DNA of 64,000 nt, taken from positions 3,534,001 through 3,598,000 of the forward strand of contig OZ254079.1 of the NCBI GenBank assembly GCA_965267475.1, given 5' to 3'. The position numbers and the translations under genes are program-made. Origin of the DNA: JBCBKU01 sp965267475. GTDB taxonomy: Bacteria > Pseudomonadota > Alphaproteobacteria > Rhodobacterales > Rhodobacteraceae. Each line of letters opens with the position of its first letter. The first letter of the stretch is position 1. The notes beneath the pieces are model-generated. The model was not told the DNA's origin. It searched no databases and saw only the letters and a list, made by a program, of their open reading frames with translations. Positions 1-8,938 of the stretch are shown here, one piece after another.

Positions 1-768
1 CCAATAGCGCTGGGTCACCCGCTTGTGGCTTTTTACCACGTCGCCCCGATGCATCTTGACCAGATAAGAATGAAGCGACCGAAGCGCAAAATGCTCAAGC
101 ACAACAAGGTCATAGGTGCCGCGACAATCCAACCCTTTGACGTTTTCATCGCGCATGACGTCATTCGCGCGACCGGATCCATCCAGCCAAATTGCATCCC
201 CGGTCGTTTCCGGTCTGTGATTTCTGAGATACTGAAGTTTTTCCGAAACCCTAACGATGCTTTTCACACCGCGCCGCGCGTTTTTCTGGTTTGGCATTTC
301 CTTTTGATGCAACGGAAACGTCTCGGTCAGCCAACGATCTTCATAGTCGACATGTCCATTGCACCCATGATTCAGCTCCGTCATTGTCAAAACATCGAAA
401 TCCGGGCTGCTTTCCAGCAAATCCGACATAAGCCCGTTTCGCACGCGAATATTAATGAATTCATCGACATCCATGGAAATGACATAGTCATAATTCTCCA
501 TAGGCAGGATTTCTTCCTGCGTGAATTTCAATGCAAGTGGCTGGTACGAGGTCGACCCCATCGTGACCGCTGGATTGGGCAAATGGCGCAACACTCCGCG
601 ATAAGCCAGATGATCCAAAAGCGCGTCGGTGCCGTCGGTGCAATCGTTCGAAAAGACAACAATATCCGTCACGCCAATGGCCAGATGCCAGGCCAGCCAT
701 TCCAATATGAACGGCCCTTCGTTTTTCATACAGGTCGTGACAAGAATATGAGGTTGTTTCCCCGCCAT
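1..768 (-). CDS. Glycosyltransferase family 2-like protein (3' part missing)
   Basis: The gene starts at 768 and runs off the left edge, so only about 255 N-terminal residues are visible. They begin MAGKQPHILVTTCMKNEGPF, the opening of the Glyco_tranf_2_4 family, whose members move a sugar from a nucleotide donor in surface-polysaccharide assembly. A DVDEF motif at residues 100-104 supplies the metal-binding DxD. The start codon overlaps the stop of the upstream gene by one base (TAATG), implying one transcript and translational coupling. The acceptor and sugar cannot be told from sequence. Family call is confident; full length is unknown. Confidence 0.85.
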   Translation of the reverse strand, partial: MAGKQPHILVTTCMKNEGPFILEWLAWHLAIGVTDIVVFSNDCTDGTDALLDHLAYRGVLRHLPNPAVTMGSTSYQPLALKFTQEEILPMENYDYVISMDVDEFINIRVRNGLMSDLLESSPDFDVLTMTELNHGCNGHVDYEDRWLTETFPLHQKEMPNQKNARRGVKSIVRVSEKLQYLRNHRPETTGDAIWLDGSGRANDVMRDENVKGLDCRGTYDLVVLEHFALRSLHSYLVKMHRGDVVKSHKRVTQRYW

Positions 769-2393
769 TATTCGTCCGATACCGCTTCAGGAGTCCCGAT
801 CAACTCGCGCCGACGCTCTATTGTCGCGTTTCTTCGCTCGGCAATAGCTTCGTCCATGTCTCGGGCATCGTGGATCTGATCAAGCGACCGGTGCCCGCCG
901 AACTCATAATCGAAGGGCACATCGTGCAACGCCGGGTTCAGATGCAGCAGAATATCGTGGACGACATAAGACTGGCGCCGATACCGCTCATCAAAACTCA
1001 TGGCAATTTCGATGAAGTCCCGCGAATTGAACGGCGACATAAAGAAGTTGTGGATTTGCGCCGGAAAGCTTGCCCCCAGGGTCGAGCTGTCGTGAACCTC
1101 GAGATACATCAAATCCACGGTATGCAACCGCGCTTTTGTGGGAACCGTGTCGTACCATTCTTCATATTCCGGGCCGAACCGGCTGTAATGCGTCATCGAG
1201 AATTCTTTTCTCGGGACGATATTCAAGTGTTTCATTTGCCAGTAGAAATTCTTTCGCGCTTCCGGCCCAAGCTTATTGATAAAGACTGCGCGCAAAATAC
1301 CTGTCTGCTGACCGCGCAATACAATCGCGCCTTCGGGAATTTTGTCGTGCAGACCGTGTTTCATTTCCCGCAGAGGGGGTGACGTCAGCCCACTACCCAA
1401 TACAAAGGCAGCACCATCTTTTCTGATGGCCTTCTTGTCGCGTGCGACCTCTCGCTTATCCAGAATTTCGTGGTCTAGCTGCAACCGGCGTGCGATTTCC
1501 GCAGCAACGACCGCATCGATCCTGCTTGAGTAATTGTGGATGTGCGTGAAAAAGAGATCCACATTGCGCAATTCAGACCCCGACATTGCCAAAAGCAGCC
1601 GACTGTCCTGACCGCCTGACATGGGCATGATCGTCTGAAAGTCGCGATTGAGTGCGACCATAACGTCGCGCGTCAATCGGGCCATCTGATCATAGCCGTG
1701 CAGATAGCTCTCGATTGGCTGGCTGAAGCTTTCATCGCGGGGCCAGAACCGGGATTCCTCGAACGTTTCAAGATCAAGATAGAAGCTTGGATTGGCGCGC
1801 CGCACATCCTTGTCGCATGTGTGAAACAGCGAGTACTTCGAGGACCCGTCCAAAACGCGATCGACATCATAATACGGATGCGGCTTTACCGGCCTGTCCA
1901 GGCACAGCAGCGCGCTTGCTGCAACGGTCCGCGTATCGACACGATAGACGCAGCCATTCATGCCAACCGGATCGTTATAGACCCGCATCGCATCGCCGCA
2001 TCGAACAAGGATCGTATAACGACCAGCAACGCCGTTCAGCCAGGTTTCGAAATGCGACCAGAAATCCGGTTGGCCAACATCAAGCGTTTCAATTCGATGG
2101 CGGCCGTTGATGGTTCGCGTTTTGTCGACACCAATCCCGATGCACGCCGCGAAAAGCGTCCCGTTTCGATCCAGAAGCTCAGAAACGACGGCGCCCGACC
2201 CGTAATAGATTTTCCATTTTCCCAATTTGGCCATGGCCATGGGATATTTCTGGTTTGGGTCCTCTGTCAGAACGTATTGCCATTTCACGACCGATGCGAA
2301 GTCGACGCCTTGTGCATGGCACTCACGCTCCAAAAGACACGTGTGATCTACAGATCCTGCCGCGCTGTCCGTCACGTGATCAAGCGCAGTCAT
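768..2393 (-). CDS. Asparagine-synthase-like PP-loop protein
   Basis: A 541-residue protein with an SGGQDSR ATP-pyrophosphatase loop at about residues 259-265, the hallmark of the asparagine synthase C-terminal domain. The N-terminal ~170 residues resemble a glutaminase domain (YNDPVG near residue 140) but the catalytic Cys2 is absent, so glutamine hydrolysis is not expected. Such proteins are frequent in polysaccharide loci, probably amidating or aminating a sugar acid; that role is inference. The start at 2393 is preferred over one at 2453 because GAGG lies 8 bases upstream and it avoids overlapping the preceding gene. It sits between two glycosyltransferases in one operon. Confidence 0.75.
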   Translation of the reverse strand: MTALDHVTDSAAGSVDHTCLLERECHAQGVDFASVVKWQYVLTEDPNQKYPMAMAKLGKWKIYYGSGAVVSELLDRNGTLFAACIGIGVDKTRTINGRHRIETLDVGQPDFWSHFETWLNGVAGRYTILVRCGDAMRVYNDPVGMNGCVYRVDTRTVAASALLCLDRPVKPHPYYDVDRVLDGSSKYSLFHTCDKDVRRANPSFYLDLETFEESRFWPRDESFSQPIESYLHGYDQMARLTRDVMVALNRDFQTIMPMSGGQDSRLLLAMSGSELRNVDLFFTHIHNYSSRIDAVVAAEIARRLQLDHEILDKREVARDKKAIRKDGAAFVLGSGLTSPPLREMKHGLHDKIPEGAIVLRGQQTGILRAVFINKLGPEARKNFYWQMKHLNIVPRKEFSMTHYSRFGPEYEEWYDTVPTKARLHTVDLMYLEVHDSSTLGASFPAQIHNFFMSPFNSRDFIEIAMSFDERYRRQSYVVHDILLHLNPALHDVPFDYEFGGHRSLDQIHDARDMDEAIAERRNATIERRRELIGTPEAVSDE

Positions 2394-2403
2394 CCCCGTT
2401 GCC

Positions 2404-3312
2404 TCAGACGTTTTCAAACTGGTGATTGCTGCGGATCGCCGGGTGTTCCCCAATTTCGAATCCGTCCCCCAGACCCAGCTTGGTGAACCAGTTTCCGACG
2501 AACGAACTTTGATAGGGTTTCCGTTGCTTATGCCGCTTGATCATGTGCGACCAAAGATGCACCGCCTTCGTATCCGGTGTGATCCAGGCCTCAGTGCCCG
2601 CCAGCGGGTTGAACAAGACGTCACTGAATTGCCAGGGCACAGGGAACAAGATATCGGGTTCAAGGATGTCCCGCCGACGCACGTGTTTTTGGGCCAGATG
2701 AGTCAGGCATGCCGGTCCGAGGATCGTGCGCCTGATGTGATATCGCGCCACCAGGCGATCCTCGACCGGAGTGTTCCGCAATCGGTTTTGCTGCCGTGGC
2801 CGGATCCACTCTGGAATGATCTCCATGTCCTCAAGGAACGTCTTGATCTCGCCGAACAGATCCGAACTTGCCGGCATGCGCATGATCGCGTTGTTTATCT
2901 CGCCATACCAGGGCGCCCACCCAAGTATGAAACCCGTTTCGGTCTTCTGAAGCGGTGCGATGCAAATCACATCCGTGTCGACCCAGACGAAGTCTGTCTT
3001 CTCCATCAAGTAAACGCGGAAGATATCGGCAATATAGGATGGCGCGGTTGCCTCAAGCAGATCGGGTGGCGGTGTCCAGATGTCGCGCGCATCAGCTGTC
3101 TGAACCTCTTCCGGTACGTTGCCAACAGCACCGTAGCTATACAACACGACCGGGTGACCGGCATGGGCGAAGGATTTCAGGCACAGATGTTCCAACCAGC
3201 CGAGGTCGCCGCCCACCCAAAGGGAGGCGACCGTCAAAGGCCCGTTCTGCGAGGGATCAGAAGCGTCAGATTGCGCCCCAGACACACCGTGAGAGCCATG
3301 TCCTGCCAACAT
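2404..3312 (-). CDS. DXD-type glycosyltransferase
   Basis: A 302-residue cytosolic protein. The segment YIADIFRVYL followed by WVDTDV (DTD at residues 112-114) is the pattern of GT32/capsular-polysaccharide-type transferases, where DxD binds the metal-nucleotide sugar. There is no signal peptide or membrane segment. It is the first gene of the three-gene minus-strand group, 10 bp before the asparagine-synthase-like gene. No strong ribosome binding site precedes 3312; the first ~27 residues are low in conserved character, so a later start is possible. Donor and acceptor are unknown. Confidence 0.7.
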   Translation of the reverse strand: MLAGHGSHGVSGAQSDASDPSQNGPLTVASLWVGGDLGWLEHLCLKSFAHAGHPVVLYSYGAVGNVPEEVQTADARDIWTPPPDLLEATAPSYIADIFRVYLMEKTDFVWVDTDVICIAPLQKTETGFILGWAPWYGEINNAIMRMPASSDLFGEIKTFLEDMEIIPEWIRPRQQNRLRNTPVEDRLVARYHIRRTILGPACLTHLAQKHVRRRDILEPDILFPVPWQFSDVLFNPLAGTEAWITPDTKAVHLWSHMIKRHKQRKPYQSSFVGNWFTKLGLGDGFEIGEHPAIRSNHQFENV

Positions 3313-3463
3313 GTGAACCGCCCATTATTTGCCCCAGTGCCAGCTTTGCATCGAAGTTAGACACTATTTTCAGCAAGTTTTAACGAGCGACGCGGACTCT
3401 GTCGAGTTCCGACTTCCTGGGCGGCACGTCCGCGCAATGTCCTGCCATTGCGGACAATTCGGT

Positions 3464-3646
3464 CTATTTGGCCGCTGCCAATGCCGCACGAAGGGTGTCG
3501 CGGTCGCCTATATGGTTGGCCAAAACAAGGATCAGGCGGGCGTTCAGTGCATCGCTTTCATCCTTGCTCAACCCTTCGTGCGCGCCGAGCAATTCATCAT
3601 AGAACCCGTCCGGATCACGCAGGTTCGGGGATAGGGTCAGATCCAT
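3464..3646 (-). CDS. DUF2783 small protein, probable MhaB-like coupling protein
   Basis: A 60-residue protein (MDLTLSPNLRDPDGFY...) placed one base after the stop of the flavoprotein hydroxylase, with a good Shine-Dalgarno GGGAGG before the start at 3646. Size and position match the DUF2783 family. In Pseudomonas putida, 3-hydroxyphenylacetate 6-hydroxylase is a flavoprotein (MhaA) plus a ~6 kDa coupling protein (MhaB); I infer that this gene is the MhaB equivalent. A longer reading frame from 3805 exists but overlaps the hydroxylase and lacks support. It is the last gene of the homogentisate operon. Confidence 0.75.
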   Translation of the reverse strand: MDLTLSPNLRDPDGFYDELLGAHEGLSKDESDALNARLILVLANHIGDRDTLRAALAAAK

Positions 3647-3647
3647 C

Positions 3648-5264
3648 TCATTTCCTCCCGATGGCCAGATCCAGCGCGGCGGAAACGCAAGTGGCGTCAA
3701 AAGTCTCCCAACGCGCAACGACATGATGGTCCGGACGAATGAGATACACCGCCATTTCCCGAGTTCCAAGATAACGATCGGAAAGCGCTTTGGACGGCTC
3801 AGCAATATGCAGGACCTTTACCGCCGGATCTTCCCATTCAGGTGCGGCACCTCCGATGGCCAGCACCGTAAAGTCTTCGCCAAGTTCATCCAGCAGGAAC
3901 CCATCGCCGAGAGGTGCATCAGGACAGGACGCGCCCGGTCGCGAGACGGAAGGCCCGGCCAACGCATCCTCGCCGAAAAGCGCGAACCCGTCATAGACGC
4001 AAGGCACCGAAAGCCTGCCTGAATTGACCAGCGGTCGCGCAAATGCGTGCTTTTGGGCCAGCGCCAACACCGCATTCCGGAAAGTCTGTGACACTTCGGA
4101 TTTGGGCGTCATGAAGTCCGTGGCACGGGTGGAGTTCAGAATGTTCTCATCCGCACCAAAGCTGCGTTCATCATGATAGCTGTCTAACAGGGCTTCTGGC
4201 GCCCGGCCTTTGCATACAAGATCCAGTTTCCAGACGAGGTTCTCGGCATCCTGCATCCCGGAATTGGCGCCGCGCGCGCCGAAGGGCGAGACCTGATGCG
4301 CGCTGTCGCCTGCGAAGAACACACGATCATGGCGGAACTTTTCCATGCGCCGGCATTGGAAAGTATAAATGGATGTCCAGACCAACTCGTAATCCGGCAC
4401 GGCGCCGGTTTGGCTGGACACCATCGCATCGACCCGTGCGCGGATCCGCTCGGGATCCAACTCTTTCTCGCGATCGATGTCCCAACCAAGTTGGAAATCA
4501 ATCCGCCAGACATCGTCAGGCTGCTTGTGCAGAAGCGCCGACTGACCGCTGTGTTTGAAAGGCGGCTCGAACCAGAACCAGCGTTCGGTCGGGAAATCGG
4601 CGGTCATCCGAACATCCGCGATAAGGAAGTTGTCTTCAAAGACACGACCGTCGAAATCGAGACCCATCATTGTACGCACCGATGAGCGCGCACCGTCGCA
4701 GGCGATCAGCCAATCGGCTTCAAGCGTATAGGGGCCCTCGGGCGTGTTGACCGAAACATGCACATGATCGCCTCGCTGTTCGATCCCTGTGACACTGTTT
4801 TGGCCTCGAACCTCGATCGGCGCGCCCTCGGCCTGGGCCGCTAGGATTCCGCCATGCAGAAACTTCTCGAAATAGGGTTGTTGCAGGTTGATGAAGGCCG
4901 GGTGGCGATGCCCGTCTTCCGGCAGCAGGTTGAACTCAAAAAGCTTGGCTTCATCATGGAACACCTTGCCCACATTCCAGACGACACCTTTATCAACCAT
5001 CGGTTCAGCGACGCCCAGGCGGTGCGCGATGTCGAGCGTGCGCTTCGAAAAGCAGATCGCCTTCGATCCGGCCCCGGCACCGTCATGGTCATCAAGGACT
5101 AGGACCGGTGATCCCCGCCGCCCCAGATCAAGCGCGATGCCAAGCCCGACGGGCCCGCCGCCGACAACTACGACCGGATGGCGCGTTGGTACATCGCTGT
5201 CTTGGGCCGGAACCCGTTCATAGGGATACAGCTTGAAAACCGTTTCGTACCGCGCGGCCAGCAT
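3648..5264 (-). CDS. FAD-dependent aromatic hydroxylase (MhaA-like)
   Basis: A 538-residue class A flavoprotein monooxygenase. It has a Rossmann GGGPVG at residues 35-40, the DG motif (ACDGARSSVR) mid-protein and the FAD-ribityl GD motif (FFAGDSAHQVSPFGARG). Length is typical of MhpA/MhaA hydroxylases, with a thioredoxin-like C-terminal part. The small DUF2783 gene follows directly, and homogentisate dioxygenase and fumarylacetoacetase lie upstream in the same operon. The best inference is ortho/para-hydroxylation of 3-hydroxyphenylacetate (or a related phenol) to homogentisate with NAD(P)H and O2. The substrate is not provable from sequence. Confidence 0.8.
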   Translation of the reverse strand: MLAARYETVFKLYPYERVPAQDSDVPTRHPVVVVGGGPVGLGIALDLGRRGSPVLVLDDHDGAGAGSKAICFSKRTLDIAHRLGVAEPMVDKGVVWNVGKVFHDEAKLFEFNLLPEDGHRHPAFINLQQPYFEKFLHGGILAAQAEGAPIEVRGQNSVTGIEQRGDHVHVSVNTPEGPYTLEADWLIACDGARSSVRTMMGLDFDGRVFEDNFLIADVRMTADFPTERWFWFEPPFKHSGQSALLHKQPDDVWRIDFQLGWDIDREKELDPERIRARVDAMVSSQTGAVPDYELVWTSIYTFQCRRMEKFRHDRVFFAGDSAHQVSPFGARGANSGMQDAENLVWKLDLVCKGRAPEALLDSYHDERSFGADENILNSTRATDFMTPKSEVSQTFRNAVLALAQKHAFARPLVNSGRLSVPCVYDGFALFGEDALAGPSVSRPGASCPDAPLGDGFLLDELGEDFTVLAIGGAAPEWEDPAVKVLHIAEPSKALSDRYLGTREMAVYLIRPDHHVVARWETFDATCVSAALDLAIGRK

Positions 5265-5282
5265 CGCCCATCCTCCTGAAGA

Positions 5283-6233
5283 TCAACTCTGAAGCGCTTC
5301 CCACATCTCGATGTCGCGCGCGGCGGTCCAAATGCGCGGGTGGGCGATGCCGCGCGCCTCGTCATACGCGCGGGACACGTTGAACGGCAGGCAATGCTCA
5401 TAAATCGCGTAGTCGGCGAATTTCGGATCACATTCCGCGCGCACCGCATCCCAGGCGTCTTTCAGCGACCCGCCCGCAACCGCAACCTTTGCTGCCGGAC
5501 GATAGGTGCTTTCGACGAAATCGCGGGTGCTTTCGATGGCCGAGTTTACCGCATCCTGCCCGACCAGTGCCGCACCACGACCGGGCGCGACAGCGTCTGC
5601 GCCATAGGCTTTGATTGCATCCAGCGTCCCGCCCCAGTCGGCGAAATGGCCATCACCGCAGTAACAGGCGGAATGATCCTCGACGATGTCGCCTGTGAAC
5701 AGAACGTTCTGATCCGGTACATGGATAACGGCATCTCCGGCGGTATGGGCACGGCCGATATGCTTGATGTCCACGCGACGCTTCCCAAGGAATACCGTCA
5801 TACTGTCGGAAAACGTCGTGGTTGGATAAGTCAGGCCGGGAATGCTTTCGTGGCCCTCGAACAATCGCGGAAAGCGTTGAAACTCGCTGTCCCAGTCTTC
5901 CTGGCCACGTTCCATCACCATCGACCGTGCCACATCCGACATGATGATCTGACCCGCCCCGAAGGCAGAGGCTCCCAAAACGCGAACCGCATGGTAATGG
6001 GTCAAGACCACATGGGTGATCGGCTTGTCGGTCACCTCACGCACCTTTTCGATCACCTTGCCCGCAAGACGCGGTGTCGCCTGCGCCTCGACGATCATGA
6101 CACTGTCGTCGCCGATGATCACGCCGGAATTCGGGTCCCCTTCGGCCGTAAAGGCCCAAAGGCCATCGCCGACTTCGTCGAAGGAGATTGTTTTCGCGGT
6201 CAGGTCGCCTTGAGATGCAAAAGCCTTTGCCAC
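5283..6233 (-). CDS. MBL-fold metallo-hydrolase of the homogentisate operon
   Basis: A 316-residue metallo-beta-lactamase-fold protein. The usual first metal motif HxHxDH is HYHAVR here, so one metal site is degenerate; later signatures (GRAHTAGDAVIH, LFTGD) are present. I chose the GTG at 6233 because it lies one base after the fahA stop and has AAAGGAG upstream; the longer frame from 6374 would overlap fahA by 140 bp. It occupies the place where a maleylacetoacetate isomerase gene is often found, but there is no sequence evidence that it isomerises. Function unknown; membership of the operon is clear. Confidence 0.75.
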   Translation of the reverse strand: MAKAFASQGDLTAKTISFDEVGDGLWAFTAEGDPNSGVIIGDDSVMIVEAQATPRLAGKVIEKVREVTDKPITHVVLTHYHAVRVLGASAFGAGQIIMSDVARSMVMERGQEDWDSEFQRFPRLFEGHESIPGLTYPTTTFSDSMTVFLGKRRVDIKHIGRAHTAGDAVIHVPDQNVLFTGDIVEDHSACYCGDGHFADWGGTLDAIKAYGADAVAPGRGAALVGQDAVNSAIESTRDFVESTYRPAAKVAVAGGSLKDAWDAVRAECDPKFADYAIYEHCLPFNVSRAYDEARGIAHPRIWTAARDIEMWEALQS

Positions 6234-6234
6234 G

Positions 6235-7503
6235 TCAGTCTCCTTTAATTGGGTGTTCAAGGGCAGGTAGAACCGTACCCGAACAGTCCCCGAACCCGAT
6301 GGAAAATCCGTCGCCACGCGCTGCGCCATGCAACACCAGGGTGTCGCCATCTTCGATGAAACTCCGCGTCTCACCGTTTGCCAATGTCAGCGGTTCCTTC
6401 CCGCCCCAACTGATTTCAAGAAGCGAACCGCGATTGTCCCGTTCGGGCCCCGAGATCGTACCGGATCCAAGAAGATCGCCCACCCGCATCGGGCAGCCCG
6501 ACGTCGTGTGATGTGCCAATTGCTGGGCCGCGGAATAGTACATTTCATTGTAGTTGGTGCGCGCGATCGTCTCGCCGTTCAGCGTCACGGACAAAGGGAT
6601 GTCGTACAGCATCGGCCCGGTGTCCCTGAGATGGGGCAACAACTCCTTCTCTCGCGCAGGCGTTTGGCAACGGAAGGGCTCCAACGCTTCCTTCGTCACG
6701 ATCCAAGGTGATATCGTGGTCGCCGTCGCTTTGGCCTGAAACGGGCCAAGCGGCTGGTACTCCCAGGCCTGAATGTCGCGGGCCGACCAGTCGTTCAACA
6801 GCACATATCCGAAGATGTTCGCATCCGCTTGATCAACACTGATCGGCCCGTCCGAGGGCTGGCCGACAATCGCGCCCATCTCCAACTCAATGTCGAAACG
6901 CGCGGATGGGGCCCAACGCGGCGCATCGTCGTTCGGTCCCTTCAGTTGACCCCAGGGTCGGCGCACATCGGTTCCTGAAACGACAACGGAAGACGCGCGA
7001 CCATTATATCCGATGGGAATGTGCAACCAGTTGGGTGGCAAGGCGTTTTCCGGACCCCGGAACATGGTGCCCACATTGGTCGCATGATGCCGGCCTGCGT
7101 AGAAATCGGTGTATTCGGTGACAATGAACGGCATACCCAGTTCAGCGCCCTCAAGCGGAATGAGATAGGGCTCAACAAGGTCGCGATGGGCGCTGCCTTC
7201 GGTCAGAAGTTCGATCAGTTTCGCTCTGAATGAGGACCAGACATCCGGCCCGAGCGACATGAAATTTTCCCAAGTCCCGTTGCTTAAGACGATCCCCATA
7301 TCATTCGCACTGATATGGCCATCGGCCTCGAATGTGGTCAGATCGAAGATCTTGTCTCCGATTGCGGTGCAGCAATGCGGGAACCGCCCTTCCCCCAAAT
7401 GTGGGGCGACGTCTTTGACGACCGCCCCATACGGCAAGTTGTTCAACGGGAAAGGGGTCTCGGCGGAATTGGCCGAGGCCACCCAGCTTTTCATCAATGG
7501 CAT
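6235..7503 (-). CDS. fahA: Fumarylacetoacetase
   Basis: A 422-residue protein with the complete two-domain fumarylacetoacetase layout: an SH3-like N-terminal domain, then the metal-dependent hydrolase core with YTDFYAGRHHATNVG, where the acidic and His residues bind metal and general base, and NDWSARDIQAWEYQPLGPF. It cleaves fumarylacetoacetate to fumarate and acetoacetate, the last step of tyrosine/homogentisate breakdown. It follows hmgA by 9 bp and precedes the MBL gene by one base, so the three are co-transcribed. AGGAAAA before 7503 supports the start. Confidence 0.95.
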   Translation of the reverse strand: MPLMKSWVASANSAETPFPLNNLPYGAVVKDVAPHLGEGRFPHCCTAIGDKIFDLTTFEADGHISANDMGIVLSNGTWENFMSLGPDVWSSFRAKLIELLTEGSAHRDLVEPYLIPLEGAELGMPFIVTEYTDFYAGRHHATNVGTMFRGPENALPPNWLHIPIGYNGRASSVVVSGTDVRRPWGQLKGPNDDAPRWAPSARFDIELEMGAIVGQPSDGPISVDQADANIFGYVLLNDWSARDIQAWEYQPLGPFQAKATATTISPWIVTKEALEPFRCQTPAREKELLPHLRDTGPMLYDIPLSVTLNGETIARTNYNEMYYSAAQQLAHHTTSGCPMRVGDLLGSGTISGPERDNRGSLLEISWGGKEPLTLANGETRSFIEDGDTLVLHGAARGDGFSIGFGDCSGTVLPALEHPIKGD

Positions 7504-7512
7504 GGAGTTTTC

Positions 7513-8868
7513 CTATTTCTTGCCCGGAGTGCCGTCGAACTTCTTGTCCAAAGACGTCCAGCAATCAATGTAGTCATCCTGCAAGGGCGCTTCTTTTGCG
7601 GCGAATTGCGTCAGATGCTGCGGGAACCGTGTCTCGAACATGAAGCTCATCGTCCGGTCCAGCTTGTCGGGGCCAAGATTGGCGTTCGACGCCTTCTCAA
7701 ACGCTTCGCGGTCCGGGCCATGGGGCAGCATCATGTTGTGCAAGCTCATCCCGCCCGGAACGAAGCCCTGCGGCTTGGCGTCATACTGGCCATAGATATT
7801 GCCCATAAGCTCAGACATGACGTTCTTGTGGTACCAGGGCGGGCGGAACGTGTCCTCGGCCACAAGCCAACGCTCGCGGAACAGAACGAAGTCGATATTG
7901 GCGACACCGGGTTGTCCGCCGGGGGCGGTCAGCACCGTGAATATCGATGGGTCCGGATGATCGAACAGGATCGCGCCCACCGGGCAATAGGTCTTCAGAT
8001 CGTATTTGCAGGGCGCGTAGTTTCCGTGCCAGGCAACCACGTCCAGGGGCGAGTGACCGATCTCGGTTTCATGAAACTGGCCGCACCATTTCACAGTGAC
8101 GGTCGATGGAACCTCGCGGTCTTCAAACGCGGCGACCGGCGTCTTGAAGTCGCGCGGGTTGGCCATGCAATTCGCACCAATTGGCCCGCGACCCGGCAAG
8201 TCGAACTTCTGCCCGTAGTTTTCACAGACAAAGCCGCGACACGGACCGTCCAGAACCTCGACACGATAGACAAGGCCGCGCGGGATGATCGCGATTTCCT
8301 GGGGCGCGATGTCGATCACACCCAGTTCGGTGGCGAAACGCAACACGCCTTCCTGCGGCACAACCAGAAGTTCGCTGTCGGCGGAAAAGAAATAACTGTC
8401 CACCATGCTTTCGGTGACAAGATAGATGTGGCTTGCCATGCCGACCTGGGTGTTCACGTCGCCTGCGGTCGTGACGGTCCGCATGCCCGTCAGCCATGTC
8501 AGTGGCGCACCGGTATGTTCAACCGGGTCCCAACGGTATTGACCAAGCGAGATCACATCGTCCTGCACGTGTGGGGCCGTTTTCCAATATGGAAGGTCGA
8601 TCTTTGTGAAACGATGGGTGTGCTTGACCGAGGGGCGGATCCGATAGCACCAGGTCCGCTCGGGGCCGGGCTGCGTGAAGGCTGTACCGGAAAGCTGTTC
8701 GCCATAAAGCCCGTAGTTGCACCGCTGCGGGCTATTCATGCCTTGCGGTAAGGCATCGGGCAGCGCCTCGGTCTCAAAATCATTCGCCCAGCCGGGCATG
8801 TACCCTTCATGCGGGCCCGAGACCGTCGGGGCACGTTTCAGGCCGGAAATCGAAGTCTCTTGATTCAT
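7513..8868 (-). CDS. hmgA: Homogentisate 1,2-dioxygenase
   Basis: A 451-residue Fe(II) ring-cleavage enzyme opening homogentisate to maleylacetoacetate. The N-terminus (YMPGWANDFETEALPDALP, QRCNYGLYGEQLSGTAF) and the C-terminal HNMMLPHGPDREAFEKAS metal region match the family along its whole length. It is the first gene of the minus-strand operon; AGAAGGA precedes the start. The 70-bp spacer to the divergent marR gene holds an inverted repeat at 8899-8918, so repression by the MarR protein with relief by a pathway aromatic acid is the likely control. Confidence 0.96.
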   Translation of the reverse strand: MNQETSISGLKRAPTVSGPHEGYMPGWANDFETEALPDALPQGMNSPQRCNYGLYGEQLSGTAFTQPGPERTWCYRIRPSVKHTHRFTKIDLPYWKTAPHVQDDVISLGQYRWDPVEHTGAPLTWLTGMRTVTTAGDVNTQVGMASHIYLVTESMVDSYFFSADSELLVVPQEGVLRFATELGVIDIAPQEIAIIPRGLVYRVEVLDGPCRGFVCENYGQKFDLPGRGPIGANCMANPRDFKTPVAAFEDREVPSTVTVKWCGQFHETEIGHSPLDVVAWHGNYAPCKYDLKTYCPVGAILFDHPDPSIFTVLTAPGGQPGVANIDFVLFRERWLVAEDTFRPPWYHKNVMSELMGNIYGQYDAKPQGFVPGGMSLHNMMLPHGPDREAFEKASNANLGPDKLDRTMSFMFETRFPQHLTQFAAKEAPLQDDYIDCWTSLDKKFDGTPGKK

Positions 8869-8898
8869 AAGTCTATCCTTCTCGTTCGGCCCGGGATA

Positions 8899-8918
8899 TT
8901 AGTTCATTTTGTAACTAA
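8899..8918. promoter_or_regulatory. Inverted-repeat operator between hmgA and marR
   Basis: TTAGTT and AACTAA form perfect 6-bp arms around an 8-bp spacer, in the 70-bp divergent promoter region. MarR-family dimers bind sites of this size, and the adjacent gene encodes one. Assignment to that protein is by position only. Confidence 0.6.
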
Positions 8919-8938
8919 CAAGAGGGAAAGTTGCAGTT

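Noticed and set aside
25..879. Long plus-strand open frame at the left edge
   Set aside because: It is the antisense shadow of the glycosyltransferase gene at 1-768, which has clear family motifs.
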